Assembly: GCA_030141605.1 (NCBI GenBank)
Contig: JAQGDQ010000049.1
Span: 558,001-622,000 of the forward strand
Origin: Tubiluchus corallicola
Lineage: Eukaryota; Priapulida; Priapulimorpha; Priapulimorphida; Tubiluchidae
Direction: 5' to 3'
Length of the DNA stretch: 64,000 bases
Shown: positions 47,001 through 54,764 of the stretch, in pieces
Layout: each line of letters begins with the position of its first letter
Position numbering within the stretch: position 1 is the stretch's first letter
Made by a program: the position numbers and the translations under genes
Notes under the pieces: generated by a model
Told to the model about the DNA's origin: nothing
What the model saw: the letters and a program-made list of their open reading frames with translations, nothing else
Databases searched by the model: none

Positions 47001-50000
47001 TTTCTTATAGCTTAGTGCCATCTCAGTATTGCATTGTTTAACTGAAATATTAAATAGTCTGACAAATTAGTTTTATAAACTGAAATATTATTTATTTGAA
47101 ATGTTTTATAACATATCAGTTAATTAAACTATTCAATTTAAAGATAAAAGTTATTTGATCAACCAGCAAACCCAAATGATTAAAGAATCCTATTAAATCT
47201 TTGCTTAATTTCAACATTGCCAACTGGTTGTTTGCTAATGTATAAAATCTTAGTAGTGTTGCCATACGTAGGTGATTTTTAACACGGCCGTCTGTCAGTA
47301 CTATTTTGATAATCTAATTCATGATCGTCTAGTGATGAATGAATAACCTCTGCATATTTAGACGGGTTGGGTTGATTAGTTCAGTGGTCACAGCGTGTGC
47401 TTAGTAACTAAAGTTAAGCAGCCCTGGGCTCAATCAAGAAATGGAAGGGTGATCACCATACAAAGTACTACTGTGCAGTTTCTTTTGCCATGCTTATTAC
47501 TGCCAGTTTACTTTATTAAGTGAGAATGCATATGCAACTGAACGTGGCTAGCAAATCAACCGATCTAAGAGCTTTATGTAATGCTGTATAAAGAGGAGAC
47601 TCTTGAGGCAGTCTTAGTGCATACCCAATCAAATGCAATCTTCTTACTTATATTTGTTTACTAATATTATTCATCTGATATTATTATTACTCGTATTTAT
47701 TTATTTGTTTATCAGTAATACTGCGTGTATTTTCTGAGAACTTTGGTCAATTTTATTATTGATTTTCAATTCAATTTACTATATTGAATCAGAGTTAAAA
47801 CATTTGAAGTGCATTCTCAGGAAAATAAGCACGTTCAGAGGTGCTTTACAATAATTCACATTAAAAGCGATGGACATTTATACTAAAAACAGCATACATG
47901 TGACTGTATGTCAGAATTCACCAATCAAAATTAAAATTTAACAATCACAATTCTTCACTTGTTATAATGGTCTAAATAAAATTCAACATGTAGTATTACA
48001 TCAACTATAAAATTCAACTTCTATCCAATTGGCAATTACTTTAAACTTAAATTTATTATTAATAAAAAACTTAGTAGCTATTAAAGTAGTAAGCGTCATC
48101 AATAATTTTTTACAGCAAAATTATACCCTAGATCTATATTGGGTTCATAATCTTATAAGAATAATAAAAAGCTTTGTGCACATTGTAGTCCCAGTGGCGC
48201 CTTCTGTAGGTGACTTCTGTTTTACTCTTCTATAGGTTCTTTTAGAACACATTCACTGTGTTTGCATAAGTCCGGATGAATACTTTTAATCTACTGCTAA
48301 ATATAACTCCTGTTGCTTCTTTGTTAAAGGAACAGGCCAAGGTTCTCGAGATGTTGAGCTTATTTGAGGAAAATAAAAATGTAATTGTGTAGTTTTGAAC
48401 AAAAAATGATGCGATATTTATATTGCATAAACACTTATCCCGACAGGCAATTACAATTTTCAACTGTTTACAATCCAAAATGTTAAATGAGAGATTATTA
48501 ATACTATTTGTTTTGCTTTTTGGTGAATCCTATTGCCCACTATGTAATGAAAACCAGTTTACTGATGATAATATAATAATCTCCAACTGGGCTAGTTACC
48601 CCAACAAAGTAACAGAATAATTATTTTAAACAAGCTAAAACTGAACTTTGTAGCCAATAAGTGACCCACCCAGCACTTGCTATATGCTCTCAGCTTTGCA
48701 GAATTCCATGCTTACATGTAACTAGCACAATCTGGTGGACTAAAGCTAGTAAGCACTTTAAAGTTGTTTGCAATTTATCCGATGACTAATTTTTACATAA
48801 ATGTAGTTAAACGCAAAGATTTAATCAGCTAGAATAGCAGAACTTCTGATGAACTGCAGAAGTTTTGTAATGCATCCCTTTGTGCTGTCCACCTGCTTAC
48901 ATCATTTTATTCAAATGTTCCTGCAGCGAGGTTTGTTTGGCGGGAGATAAGAATGATTTAATTTTCTTTTGCGCTTTTAAGCAAGTCATTTTATACACGT
49001 ATATATTGTGTTTATTTCAATATTTCCAAGTATGTATTAAAATACAATGACTGTTGTTCGAGAGTAGTTAGTTTTTCTTTTAATTTGTGTGGCATCATAT
49101 AACACTTACTAGGTTATCCTATTGTGCTGCATCTGGCAATTTCTGTTATCATTCACTGTATCAGTTTACAATACGATGCCTCTTTATGCGCTGCAGCCAT
49201 ATTAACCGTAAACACAATACCCAAGTTTGTAATCATGAGATGCGGCATTTATGTTCCAACTTATGGCTTCTGCTAATACCTTAGTTCATGTGACTTTAAT
49301 ATTCTCTTATTGTAAGCTAGTTTTTCTTCAGCATTTTCGCTTGCTGAAATGTGGAAGTTTTTTCTTTCAGATTAGTGGATGATGCTGTGAGTGGATATTA
49401 CTTGGAGAACAATGTTTCTCTGTCTTGTCAACCTCCTCAAGAAAAATACCTTGCCTTTTCTCCAATACAAGAACGCATCCTAAAGGTAAGCTGACAACAG
49501 ATTTCAAAGTCTGTACGTGTTTTTTGGCTGTCATTTATGCTTAGTGCATGATGCGTAGAGTTACGTAGCATCAGCTTTGTTGACTTTCTCCAGTGCGGAG
49601 TTTGACATTTTGGTAATTCAACTATTGCTATACCAGATAAAGTACTTAGAATAGCTGTAGAGGTACAATCTGAGCCCATTTGTTAGCTTACATTTTTTTT
49701 CCTTCTGTAGTTTCAACCTTATTGTGAAGTTCTGTAATTAATCTTATGACATTTAGTTAAATACATAAAAATGAATTCTAATGTGTTATTGATCTTTACT
49801 GATGATGAATGTGTACCAACCGAAATGAGTTAAAAGATTTCTTGAGCATGGCTTAGTGGTTAATCGAGCACACTTTTATACTGATCGGCTGGGATTGCTC
49901 ACAATGTTACTGTGCCTCCATTATTTTGTTGTTTAAATGTGAAATCTCCTGTTTAGAGAAATAGGAGCTAATTTGGGAATAATAACTATTTCAAATCTTT

Positions 50001-51327
50001 ACGGAGTTTGACGGAGGGATGCAATGCACTACTGTAAACTTGCTTCTTGGTAGAATAATTTCTTTTGCTTCTTCTTATTTCTGATGAGTCAAAGTTTGTG
50101 TTTTAGATTTTGACTCTTACTGGCTTGATGATTGTTGCCATGGCAATCTATGAAACTTTGGAGTACTTGTGCTGTTATAAAGAAGAGAAGATAAAAACAG
50201 AAAAACTATTGCTTCGTGAGGGAGCTCTCACTGCTCATGTAAGTTTGCAGAATCATTTTTTGCACACAGCTTTATGTATACTGAATGTATAGTACAGCTG
50301 TGTGCATAGTATGTATGATATTGATAGATTCTCTTCTACATCTAAAATTGAGTAAAATTCATTTAGTCGGCTAGCCGGTGGGGTGAACCTTGCATTTTCG
50401 AGGTAAGTTTTTTCTCAGTGGTTTTCTCAGGTTCTGATGGTCCTCTTTAAGAATACTGAGAGTGCCCTTCTGTCACCTTTGAGTAATTTGAGATATTGGT
50501 CCAAACGTGTTACATTAGAGAAGTACGTACTATAACAAACCGAAACTGACATGATCATGCAAATGGAAACACCAAGTAAAGCAAGGCTAATATTGTTATC
50601 CTCAATGACATTTAAACGAATAAAAAATTATCAAATTTTTATATACTCTACGAAAATTGTGTTTGAGAATGACACCAAAATCTTTCAATTAGGTCCTTAC
50701 AATTGCTTTTTCTCAATGGTTCATATGTTATTCCTTTCTTAATCTACTATGTTTAATTTTGCATCACTTTTATAAATCAGTAGGAAATAATTAGTAGGGA
50801 ATAATTAGTGGGAATAAAAATAGTAGGAATTGGAAGATTTCATCAATATTCCAATAACTATGTTACCGCTTTCATACAGTCCACTTCTTACTTTGACTTC
50901 ATCGCATTATTAAATTGCAGACTTTGTTTGTTCATTATTACATTCAAGGAATGTGATGCAAAATTGATATTCACATGCTTCTTTCAATGTAACACTTTTA
51001 GTCAAACATCTCAAAATGCTAAATGTGACAAAGGGCTACCCTTAATAGTCTTGGAGGGACTATGAGAACATGAAAAACCTGCTGAGAAAAAAATTACCCA
51101 GAAAATACAAGGTTTAGCCAAAAAATGGCTTTTGGCTGCTGAACTAATTGCAGTAATGTCTTATATGTACTTTTGTTATGACATCTAATGAAGTTATTTT
51201 ATTTTAGTCAAGGGTTTTTGATAGCGGAAGTGAAGTTGGTGCTACTGAAACTGAACACTTGCTTGGTGAAGCTATTCCGCTGCACTCCTTGAGTCCCCAT
51301 ACTGTTAATAATTTTTCAAGTGACTGA
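25863..51327 (+). CDS. PCSK7: Proprotein convertase, PC7-like, complete, 16 exons
   Basis: A calcium-dependent subtilisin-type endoprotease that would cleave secretory and membrane precursors after basic residues in the trans-Golgi/endosome system. Coding exons: 25863-26516, 26850-26946, 27676-27777, 28457-28552, 29924-30014, 31437-31630, 34586-34683, 35088-35255, 39388-39495, 41831-41933, 44458-44614, 46104-46198, 46872-46965, 49371-49485, 50107-50238, 51208-51327 (TGA). Phases are consistent and total 2,424 bp, 807 residues, close to vertebrate PC7 at about 785. Wording such as CNYDGYA, IVTTD-type and CLTWRDVQ, plus the single transmembrane helix with paired Cys, point to PC7 rather than furin or PC1/2. 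I chose ATG 25863 because a stop lies in frame at 25827. The symbol names the family, not proven orthology. Confidence 0.9.
26850..39495 (+). CDS. PCSK7: Convertase exons 2-9: subtilisin-type catalytic domain
   Basis: The catalytic triad and oxyanion residue are all present: Asp249 in AIIDDG, His289 in [10 protein letters not shown], Asn389 in VVASGNGG and Ser465 in [13 protein letters not shown]. The family landmarks [15 protein letters not shown] and [16 protein letters not shown] are intact. The domain is split into eight short exons. Intron 35256-39387 contains the nested minus-strand Gly/Tyr-rich gene, intron 31631-34585 the TTAA element copy B, and intron 34684-35087 a partial duplicate of the next exon's acceptor region. 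Confidence 0.95.
27880..28125. repeat. Mixed pentanucleotide microsatellite
   Basis: CTACA units change to CTGTG, TATGC, TAGGC and CTGTA units across 245 bp, all variants of one five-base period. It lies in a convertase intron. Confidence 0.95.
29519..29870. mobile_element. Possible hAT-like MITE fragment
   Basis: The sequence opens CAAGGCCGGATTATGAC and contains GGGCTCCTAGGC near the start and GGGGCCCTAGCCTGC near the end, GC-rich against an AT-rich background. This resembles the ends of non-autonomous hAT elements. The right terminal repeat is not convincing. Confidence 0.35.
31326..31352. repeat. (ACT)n microsatellite
   Basis: About nine ACT triplets in the intron before the exon at 31437. 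Confidence 0.9.
31775..32460 (-). mobile_element. TTAA-flanked MITE-like element, copy B
   Basis: Reverse-strand partner of 7147-7668. Shared blocks include CTTTCATTTTAAA, the reverse of CGTAAATCAGG, CCCAAAAAACTTTC and GGCAGTATGTAA, in matching order. It is bounded by TTAA at 31775 and 32457. An extra segment near 32080-32250 is absent from copy A, so A is probably internally deleted or B carries an insertion. Confidence 0.75.
32470..34440. other. Intronic DNA, nothing recognised
   Basis: AT-rich convertase intron sequence. I see no exon-like protein similarity or clear mobile element. A GAATTGAATTG repeat near 32562 may be the tail of an old retrotransposon. Confidence 0.55.
34455..34575. 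repeat. Three-copy tandem repeat of about 50 bp before a convertase acceptor
   Basis: Units read CACCAGTTACTGAAAGTGCT, CACCAGTCACTGAAACCTGC and CACCAGCCACTGAAACCTGC, each followed by TTACTTG and a GAATTC-type linker. The last unit ends about 10 bp before the polypyrimidine tract of the exon at 34586. Confidence 0.85.
34931..35010 (+). pseudogene. Partial duplicate of convertase exon 8 acceptor region
   Basis: The 47 bp at 34931-34977 match 35057-35103 (about 80 percent), which spans the acceptor and first codons of the exon at 35088. Weak similarity continues to about 35010. In the upstream copy the acceptor reads CTTGGTAG and could still splice, giving [14 protein letters not shown] before leaving alignment. 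It looks like a decayed exon duplication or pseudo-exon. Confidence 0.5.
35336..35341 (-). terminator. Candidate polyadenylation signal of the Gly/Tyr-rich gene
   Basis: TTTATT on the plus strand gives AATAAA on the minus strand, about 155 bp downstream of the stop codon of the nested gene and 80 bp from the neighbouring convertase exon. Confidence 0.5.
35494..36404 (-). CDS. Secreted Gly/Tyr/His-rich repeat protein, nested antisense gene
   Basis: Coding exons are 36363-36404 (ATG at 36404) and 35494-36165 (TAA at 35494), joined by a GT-AG intron in phase 0, giving 237 residues. [20 protein letters not shown] is a clear signal peptide. The mature part starts [12 protein letters not shown] and is built from 11-residue [11 protein letters not shown] units, then [12 protein letters not shown] units, and ends with a non-repetitive tail containing [13 protein letters not shown], one sequon (NLT), and HGRRRG. 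Composition fits an extracellular structural or matrix protein, or a glycine-rich antimicrobial protein; I cannot choose. The repeats are nearly identical at the DNA level. It lies wholly inside a convertase intron on the opposite strand. Confidence 0.85.
35830..36110 (-). repeat. 33-bp coding tandem repeat in the Gly/Tyr-rich gene
   Basis: About eight 33-bp units (plus strand GCCTCCGTAGCCTGCACCAT then GGCCTCCACCATA) encode the 11-residue repeat. Near-identity including third positions indicates recent expansion or homogenisation. Confidence 0.9.
36363..36634 (-). promoter_or_regulatory. 5' UTR exons and possible TATA box of the nested gene
   Basis: On the minus strand, ATTTATCTTTAG-type acceptor sequence precedes 36443, so the ATG exon probably spans 36443-36363. 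Upstream, CTAG followed by GTGAGA (donor at 36556) would end a non-coding first exon. A CATAAAG box at 36634-36627 could serve as TATA, about 30 bp above a start near 36600. All of this is inferred from motifs. Confidence 0.35.
36640..38390. other. Intronic DNA upstream of the nested gene
   Basis: AT-rich sequence in convertase intron 35256-39387. It would hold the promoter of the nested gene. I recognise no other gene or element; a short repeat, TGATATTTAGATTTTAAA, occurs twice near 37310 and 37350. Confidence 0.5.
38440..38910 (-). mobile_element. Non-LTR retrotransposon C-terminal relic
   Basis: On the minus strand the frame gives [14 protein letters not shown], then SVQSEEHVF and a stop, resembling the C-terminal zinc-binding segment (Cys-rich, then E-x-E-H-x-F) of some reverse-transcriptase proteins. 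The adjoining minus frame 38667-38906 is probably part of the same relic. It is fragmentary. Confidence 0.45.
39510..40126 (+). mobile_element. CR1/L2/Rex-like retrotransposon 3' end with (ATT)n tail
   Basis: Frames give [28 protein letters not shown] and a degenerate [13 protein letters not shown], matching the conserved C-terminus L-H-W-L-P-x-x-x-R-I of this class. The 3' UTR has the typical end GGACGCTGTATAAATTT followed by about 17 ATT units. It is 5'-truncated with frameshifts. Confidence 0.8.
40795..41077 (+). mobile_element. tRNA-derived SINE, plus-strand copy
   Basis: Pol III A-box TAGTCTAGTGG (40803-40813) and B-box GTTCGAACC (40847-40855) are spaced as in a tRNA. A tRNA-unrelated body follows and ends TTTAAATAAAGATTATT with an (ATT)n tail, similar to that of the retrotransposon 3' end 650 bp upstream, which suggests a partner LINE. 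Just before the head, ACCACTAGACTAA is the inverted form of the A-box region, possibly a second, opposed head. Confidence 0.85.
41831..46965 (+). CDS. PCSK7: Convertase exons 10-13: P domain
   Basis: The beta-rich P (homoB) domain stabilises the catalytic domain in this family. Visible landmarks are [33 protein letters not shown], a [19 protein letters not shown] segment and WQLILYGTP. No insertion or stop interrupts it. The exon at 46104-46198 is joined by split codons on both sides, which fixes its boundaries. Confidence 0.92.
42415..42600. repeat. GGATA/GGATG pentanucleotide microsatellite
   Basis: GGGATGGGATG and GGATAGGATA units with AGGTA variants over 185 bp in a convertase intron. 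Confidence 0.93.
42722..42878. repeat. 157-bp foldback element (long hairpin)
   Basis: The left arm 42722-42788 and the right arm 42808-42878 are inverted copies with few mismatches; the core AAGGGATAGGTGACTGTTTC is exact. The loop is about 19 bases. It lies in convertase intron 41934-44457 in sense orientation, so the pre-mRNA would fold into a long stem. It is most likely a hairpin MITE. Confidence 0.85.
42990..43330 (-). mobile_element. CR1-like retrotransposon C-terminal relic
   Basis: The minus-strand frame reads [18 protein letters not shown] then [19 protein letters not shown], the standard end of this class of reverse-transcriptase protein. Upstream in the same orientation is [14 protein letters not shown] in another frame. 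5'-truncated and frameshifted. Confidence 0.7.
44085..44195. repeat. Imperfect inverted repeat of about 32 bp
   Basis: GATATTTTTCTACACGGTG near 44096 and CCATGTAGAAAAAACATC near 44168 are inverted copies, with weaker pairing in the flanks (GGAGCGTGGCTTA and TAGCTGCACTC). The loop is about 50 bp. It may be a small MITE. Confidence 0.6.
44640..46100. other. Intronic DNA, nothing recognised
   Basis: Convertase intron sequence, AT-rich, with no exon-like similarity or identifiable element. Confidence 0.55.
47370..47660 (+). mobile_element. Pol III-derived SINE-like element, family 2
   Basis: The head contains ATTAGTTCAGTGGTCA (A-box-like) and GTTAAGCAGCCCTGGGCTC followed by GGAAGGGTGATCACC, which also resembles the internal promoter of 5S rRNA (AAGTTAAGCAGC, GGATGGGTGACC). 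I cannot decide between a tRNA and a 5S origin. A unique body of about 200 bp follows. Confidence 0.45.
47665..49360. other. Intronic DNA, nothing recognised
   Basis: Rest of convertase intron 46966-49370. AT-rich, no recognisable gene or element. Confidence 0.5.
49371..51327 (+). CDS. PCSK7: Convertase exons 14-16: stalk, transmembrane helix and cytoplasmic tail
   Basis: Exon 14 is a stalk with one sequon (NVS). Exon 15 gives the helix [15 protein letters not shown] (725-739) followed by [13 protein letters not shown]; the juxtamembrane Cys pair at 746-747 is where PC7 is known to be palmitoylated. Exon 16 ends in an acidic tail with ETEHLL, which fits the [DE]XXXL[LI] adaptor-binding pattern for endosomal sorting. 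Sorting use is inferred from the motif. Confidence 0.85.
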
Positions 51328-52206
51328 GATGTTTGTAAACTTATGAAGATAACCAACAATTTTCACAATCATTAAGTTGAGAGATAGCACGTTTGTTTCT
51401 TTCATTGATCTGTGATAGAAAGTTATGCAAATATACTTTAGTTACTTAATTGAATCTACCATTGTGATACAGGTGATTTTTATATCTTTACACTCTCTGC
51501 ATGTTGTTGCGAATTATGTGTGCACAGATTGATGGCATTACGCTGATATTTATGCGTGTAATGCATATGGGATACGTAAAAACATGATTGTACAGTGCAT
51601 ATTCGTGATACTAGATTGTATTTAATTATCTCTACCATTCCTCATTAATCAAAAACTTTGCTGCATTTTGATATCATGATAGACTGTGAATGTGATATAT
51701 TTATACACTATTGCAACTTTCTATAGTAGCCTCAGAAATTTGTATTCTGGACAGATGTGTAAAGACACATTAATTGTGATGTAAAGAAAAAGAAAAAACT
51801 GGTGTGTTTGCCGTTTTGCATGTTTGTATACTATATGTATCACATCACTGAGTCCATACATTTGTATCTGCATATATGTATTTTACGCTTGAGATTTCAA
51901 CTATCTGTAACAGCTAGAACACAAAAAATGACAACAGTGCATATTGGATTTTGTTTTGCTTATTACGTCGAATCATCATTATCATATGCCTAATATGCCA
52001 GTCTATTGTAGACTTTAGACAGGCAGAGTTCTAAAATAGAAGAATTCTGCCTTCAAGACAGGTAAACACAGCGGTAACCCCTAAAAAGCTAGGCATTACT
52101 AAGCCAGCGGCTTGTTGGCACGTATTCTGACACAGATGTTTTTATCATTTGTGAACAATTTAACGAAACATGTAGCTAGTATCGAGGAACTGTACTCAGT
52201 GGAGCT

Positions 52207-52212
52207 AATAAA
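52207..52212 (+). terminator. Candidate polyadenylation signal of the convertase gene
   Basis: AATAAA 880 bp after the convertase stop codon. Other AT-rich candidates follow; usage is unknown. Confidence 0.35.
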
Positions 52213-52219
52213 AAACTAC

Positions 52220-53690
52220 TTCTTTAATAATCATCCATCCACATAACAATCAAGCTTAGCACTGCCTAACTTCTGGAAAATGCTAAGCTAAGTACATACC
52301 ATGACCACTATTCCTTTTGCCCTATTGTTATGACATCTGTTGTAGTTTGTTACTTTCAAAACTAAGGTAAAAAATTTTAGCAAAGTGCTTATGCCAAATG
52401 ATAAGTCAAAGGTTTGCAATTTGAAGTGCCAGGTATTTTTCTATGAAAAGAGCAGTATTAATACAGGGACCAATCTTGCTTTAGTGATATAATTTTGTAA
52501 TAAATTGCTACTTATTTTAAAAAGTGCAAAACTGAAACGTATTGATGGCTGATGAGTCGCAGTTGTATGGTACATGCAAGATTCAGGTACAAAGCCAAAA
52601 AACTTGATCTGATATGTTACCGAACAGGTTATCAATAAATTGATCATAAATATTTTACAAATGACTGATTGACTTGCTGATTTAATTTCCTTTTCCGAGT
52701 TGCAATGCTATTGAATATTGTAAGGAAGAATGTGCTATATCACTTCGGTAACATGGTTTTTGGTCATATATAAATAATACAGAATCATTTTACTTTTAGA
52801 ACTTCTGTAACAATTCTCTTAGTTTTGCTGGACTATTGTGCAGTCACCAGTTCTTTAATAATGGTAATTTTCTAATAAGATGTTCTCATAATTTTATCAA
52901 TGTAGATTATATTGCAAAAAATCACACAGGATATTTCTAATATTTTGAACAATCAGCAGTAGCTTCTTAATAGTGTATGGTGTACGTTATTTATATGTTT
53001 CTTCTCTACACATAAAATTGACCATAAGCATAGACAACATTAAACTAAAGAAGTATTAAATGAAGTGTTTGGATTATATGATCTTGAATTTTTATTTTAT
53101 AACAGAGCATAGTAAGACTGGTCAAAATCATTTGTAACGTTTATGTCATGAATTACTTGCTGTAAGTTTTAAATTTATTAACCTTTCCTACTTCTTTGTT
53201 TTTACACCTTTTGCACTTTTTTTATACAATAATGGATTCTGCAAGCAGGACCATTGCGTTAGGACCTATTCAATATATATAAACAGTTGTGGCTAAAATT
53301 CATTATATGACTGGAATCTATTTCAAGTCAATTCAATTCAGTCAATTTATTTTTTCAACGTTCGTTTTACGGACATGTGCAATTTATACATGTAGTACAA
53401 ATTGGTGAACAGTTTCAGTAATATAGGTGAGTAGGAGCGTATATACGACAGACCCATTGGTCACTAGCTCAGCTGCTCATTTTTAAGAAAAGATTTTTTA
53501 ATAGGCGCAAAACTTTATGTGATAAGTAAGATAATGTCCTGTAGTCCATGTCCAATGAACTAAAGACACTTTGATTTTACTAGTAATTACTAATTTAAAA
53601 AATTACGATGAACAATTGCGGAATATTGAAGTACTAAATTACAATATTTTGATTACAGTTAAAGCAATATTAACAGATTACAACTAATTT
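52220..53690. other. Intergenic DNA after the convertase gene
   Basis: AT-rich, no gene recognised. The segment 53330-53425 resembles the reversed 3' end of a retrotransposon (AAAATAAATTGACTG on the minus strand), too short to assign. Confidence 0.45.
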
Positions 53691-53693
53691 ATA

Positions 53694-54593
53694 GATCCAT
53701 TTGAACCCGAGGTGTTAACCACCTGAGCTATGGATCCACTTGAACCCTAGGTGTTAACCATCTGAGCTATGGATCCACTTGAACCCGAGGCATTAACCTT
53801 CTAAGTTTTGGATCCACTTGAATACCAGGCGTTAACCACCTGAGCTATGGATCCACTTGAACCCTAGGCATTAACCACCTGAGCTATGGATCCACTTGAA
53901 GACGAGGTGTTAACCACCTGAGCTATGGATCCACTTGAAGACGAAGTGTTAACCATCTGAGCTATGGATCCACTTGAACCCGAGGCATTAACCTTCTGAG
54001 TTTTGGATCCACTTGAACACCAGGTGTTAACCACCTCAGCTATGGATCCATTTGAACCCGAAGCATTAGCCTCCTGAGCTATGGATCCACTTGAACCTGA
54101 GATGTTAACCGCCTGAGCTATGGATCCATTTCAACCCGAGGTGTTAACCACCTGAGCTATGGATCCACTTGAACTCGACATGTTAATCGCCTGAGCTATG
54201 GATCCACTTGAACGCGAGGCAATAACACCTGAGCTATGGATCCACTTGAACTCGACATGTTAACCACCGGAGCAATAGATCCACTTGAACTCGACATGTT
54301 AATCACCTGAGCTATGGATCCACTTGAACGCGAGGCAATAACACCTGAGCTATGGATCCACTTGAACTCGACATGTTAACCACCTGAGCAATAGATCCAC
54401 TTGAACTCGACATGTTAATCGCCTGAGCTATGGATCCACTTGAACGCGAGGCAATAACACCTGAGCTATGGATCCACTTGAACTCGACATGTTAACCACC
54501 TGAGCTATAGATCCGCTTGAACTCGACATGTTAATCACCTGAGCTATGGATCCTCTTGAACGCGAGGCAATAACCACCTGAGTTATGGATCCA
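53694..54593. repeat. 39-bp tRNA-arm-like minisatellite, about 23 units
   Basis: The unit, about 39 bp, contains GGATCCACTTGAACCCGAGG and GTTAACCACCTGAGCTAT. On the minus strand each unit reads TAGCTCAGGTGG, which differs from the Pol III A-box/D-arm consensus at one position, followed 11 bases later by GGGTTCAAGTGG, which is B-box/T-arm-like. Nearly every unit carries GGATCC. From about 54173 the array has a three-unit higher-order period (ACTCGACATGTTAAT, ACGCGAGGCAATAA, ACTCGACATGTTAACC types) repeated almost four times. Confidence 0.93.
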
Positions 54594-54679
54594 CATGGCA
54601 AAGCCGGTCTGAATTCTCATTCCTTAAACAATAGGCTGTATACTGTAAGGATCTATAGGCATGTTCTGACCAGAGGTTC

Positions 54680-54760
54680 GATACTTTAAGCGGTTTAGCG
54701 CATGGAAGCTGTATTGGAAGGTCTTGAGTTCAAGTCTCCACTGGTTCATAGATTGAATTC
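54680..54760 (+). mobile_element. tRNA-like sequence next to the minisatellite
   Basis: GGTTTAGCGCATGG and GAGTTCAAGTCTCCACTGG are A-box- and B-box-like with near-tRNA spacing. No clean cloverleaf can be drawn, so I treat it as a SINE head or decayed tRNA pseudogene, not a tRNA gene. Confidence 0.4.
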
Positions 54761-54764
54761 TGGC

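Noticed and set aside
49850-49920. tRNA-like segment (GGCTTAGTGGTTAATCGAG)
   Set aside because: The A-box-like start is fair but the B-box region does not match and no fold can be drawn.
53694-54593. CRISPR array
   Set aside because: There are no unique spacers between repeats; units are contiguous, and the genome is eukaryotic.
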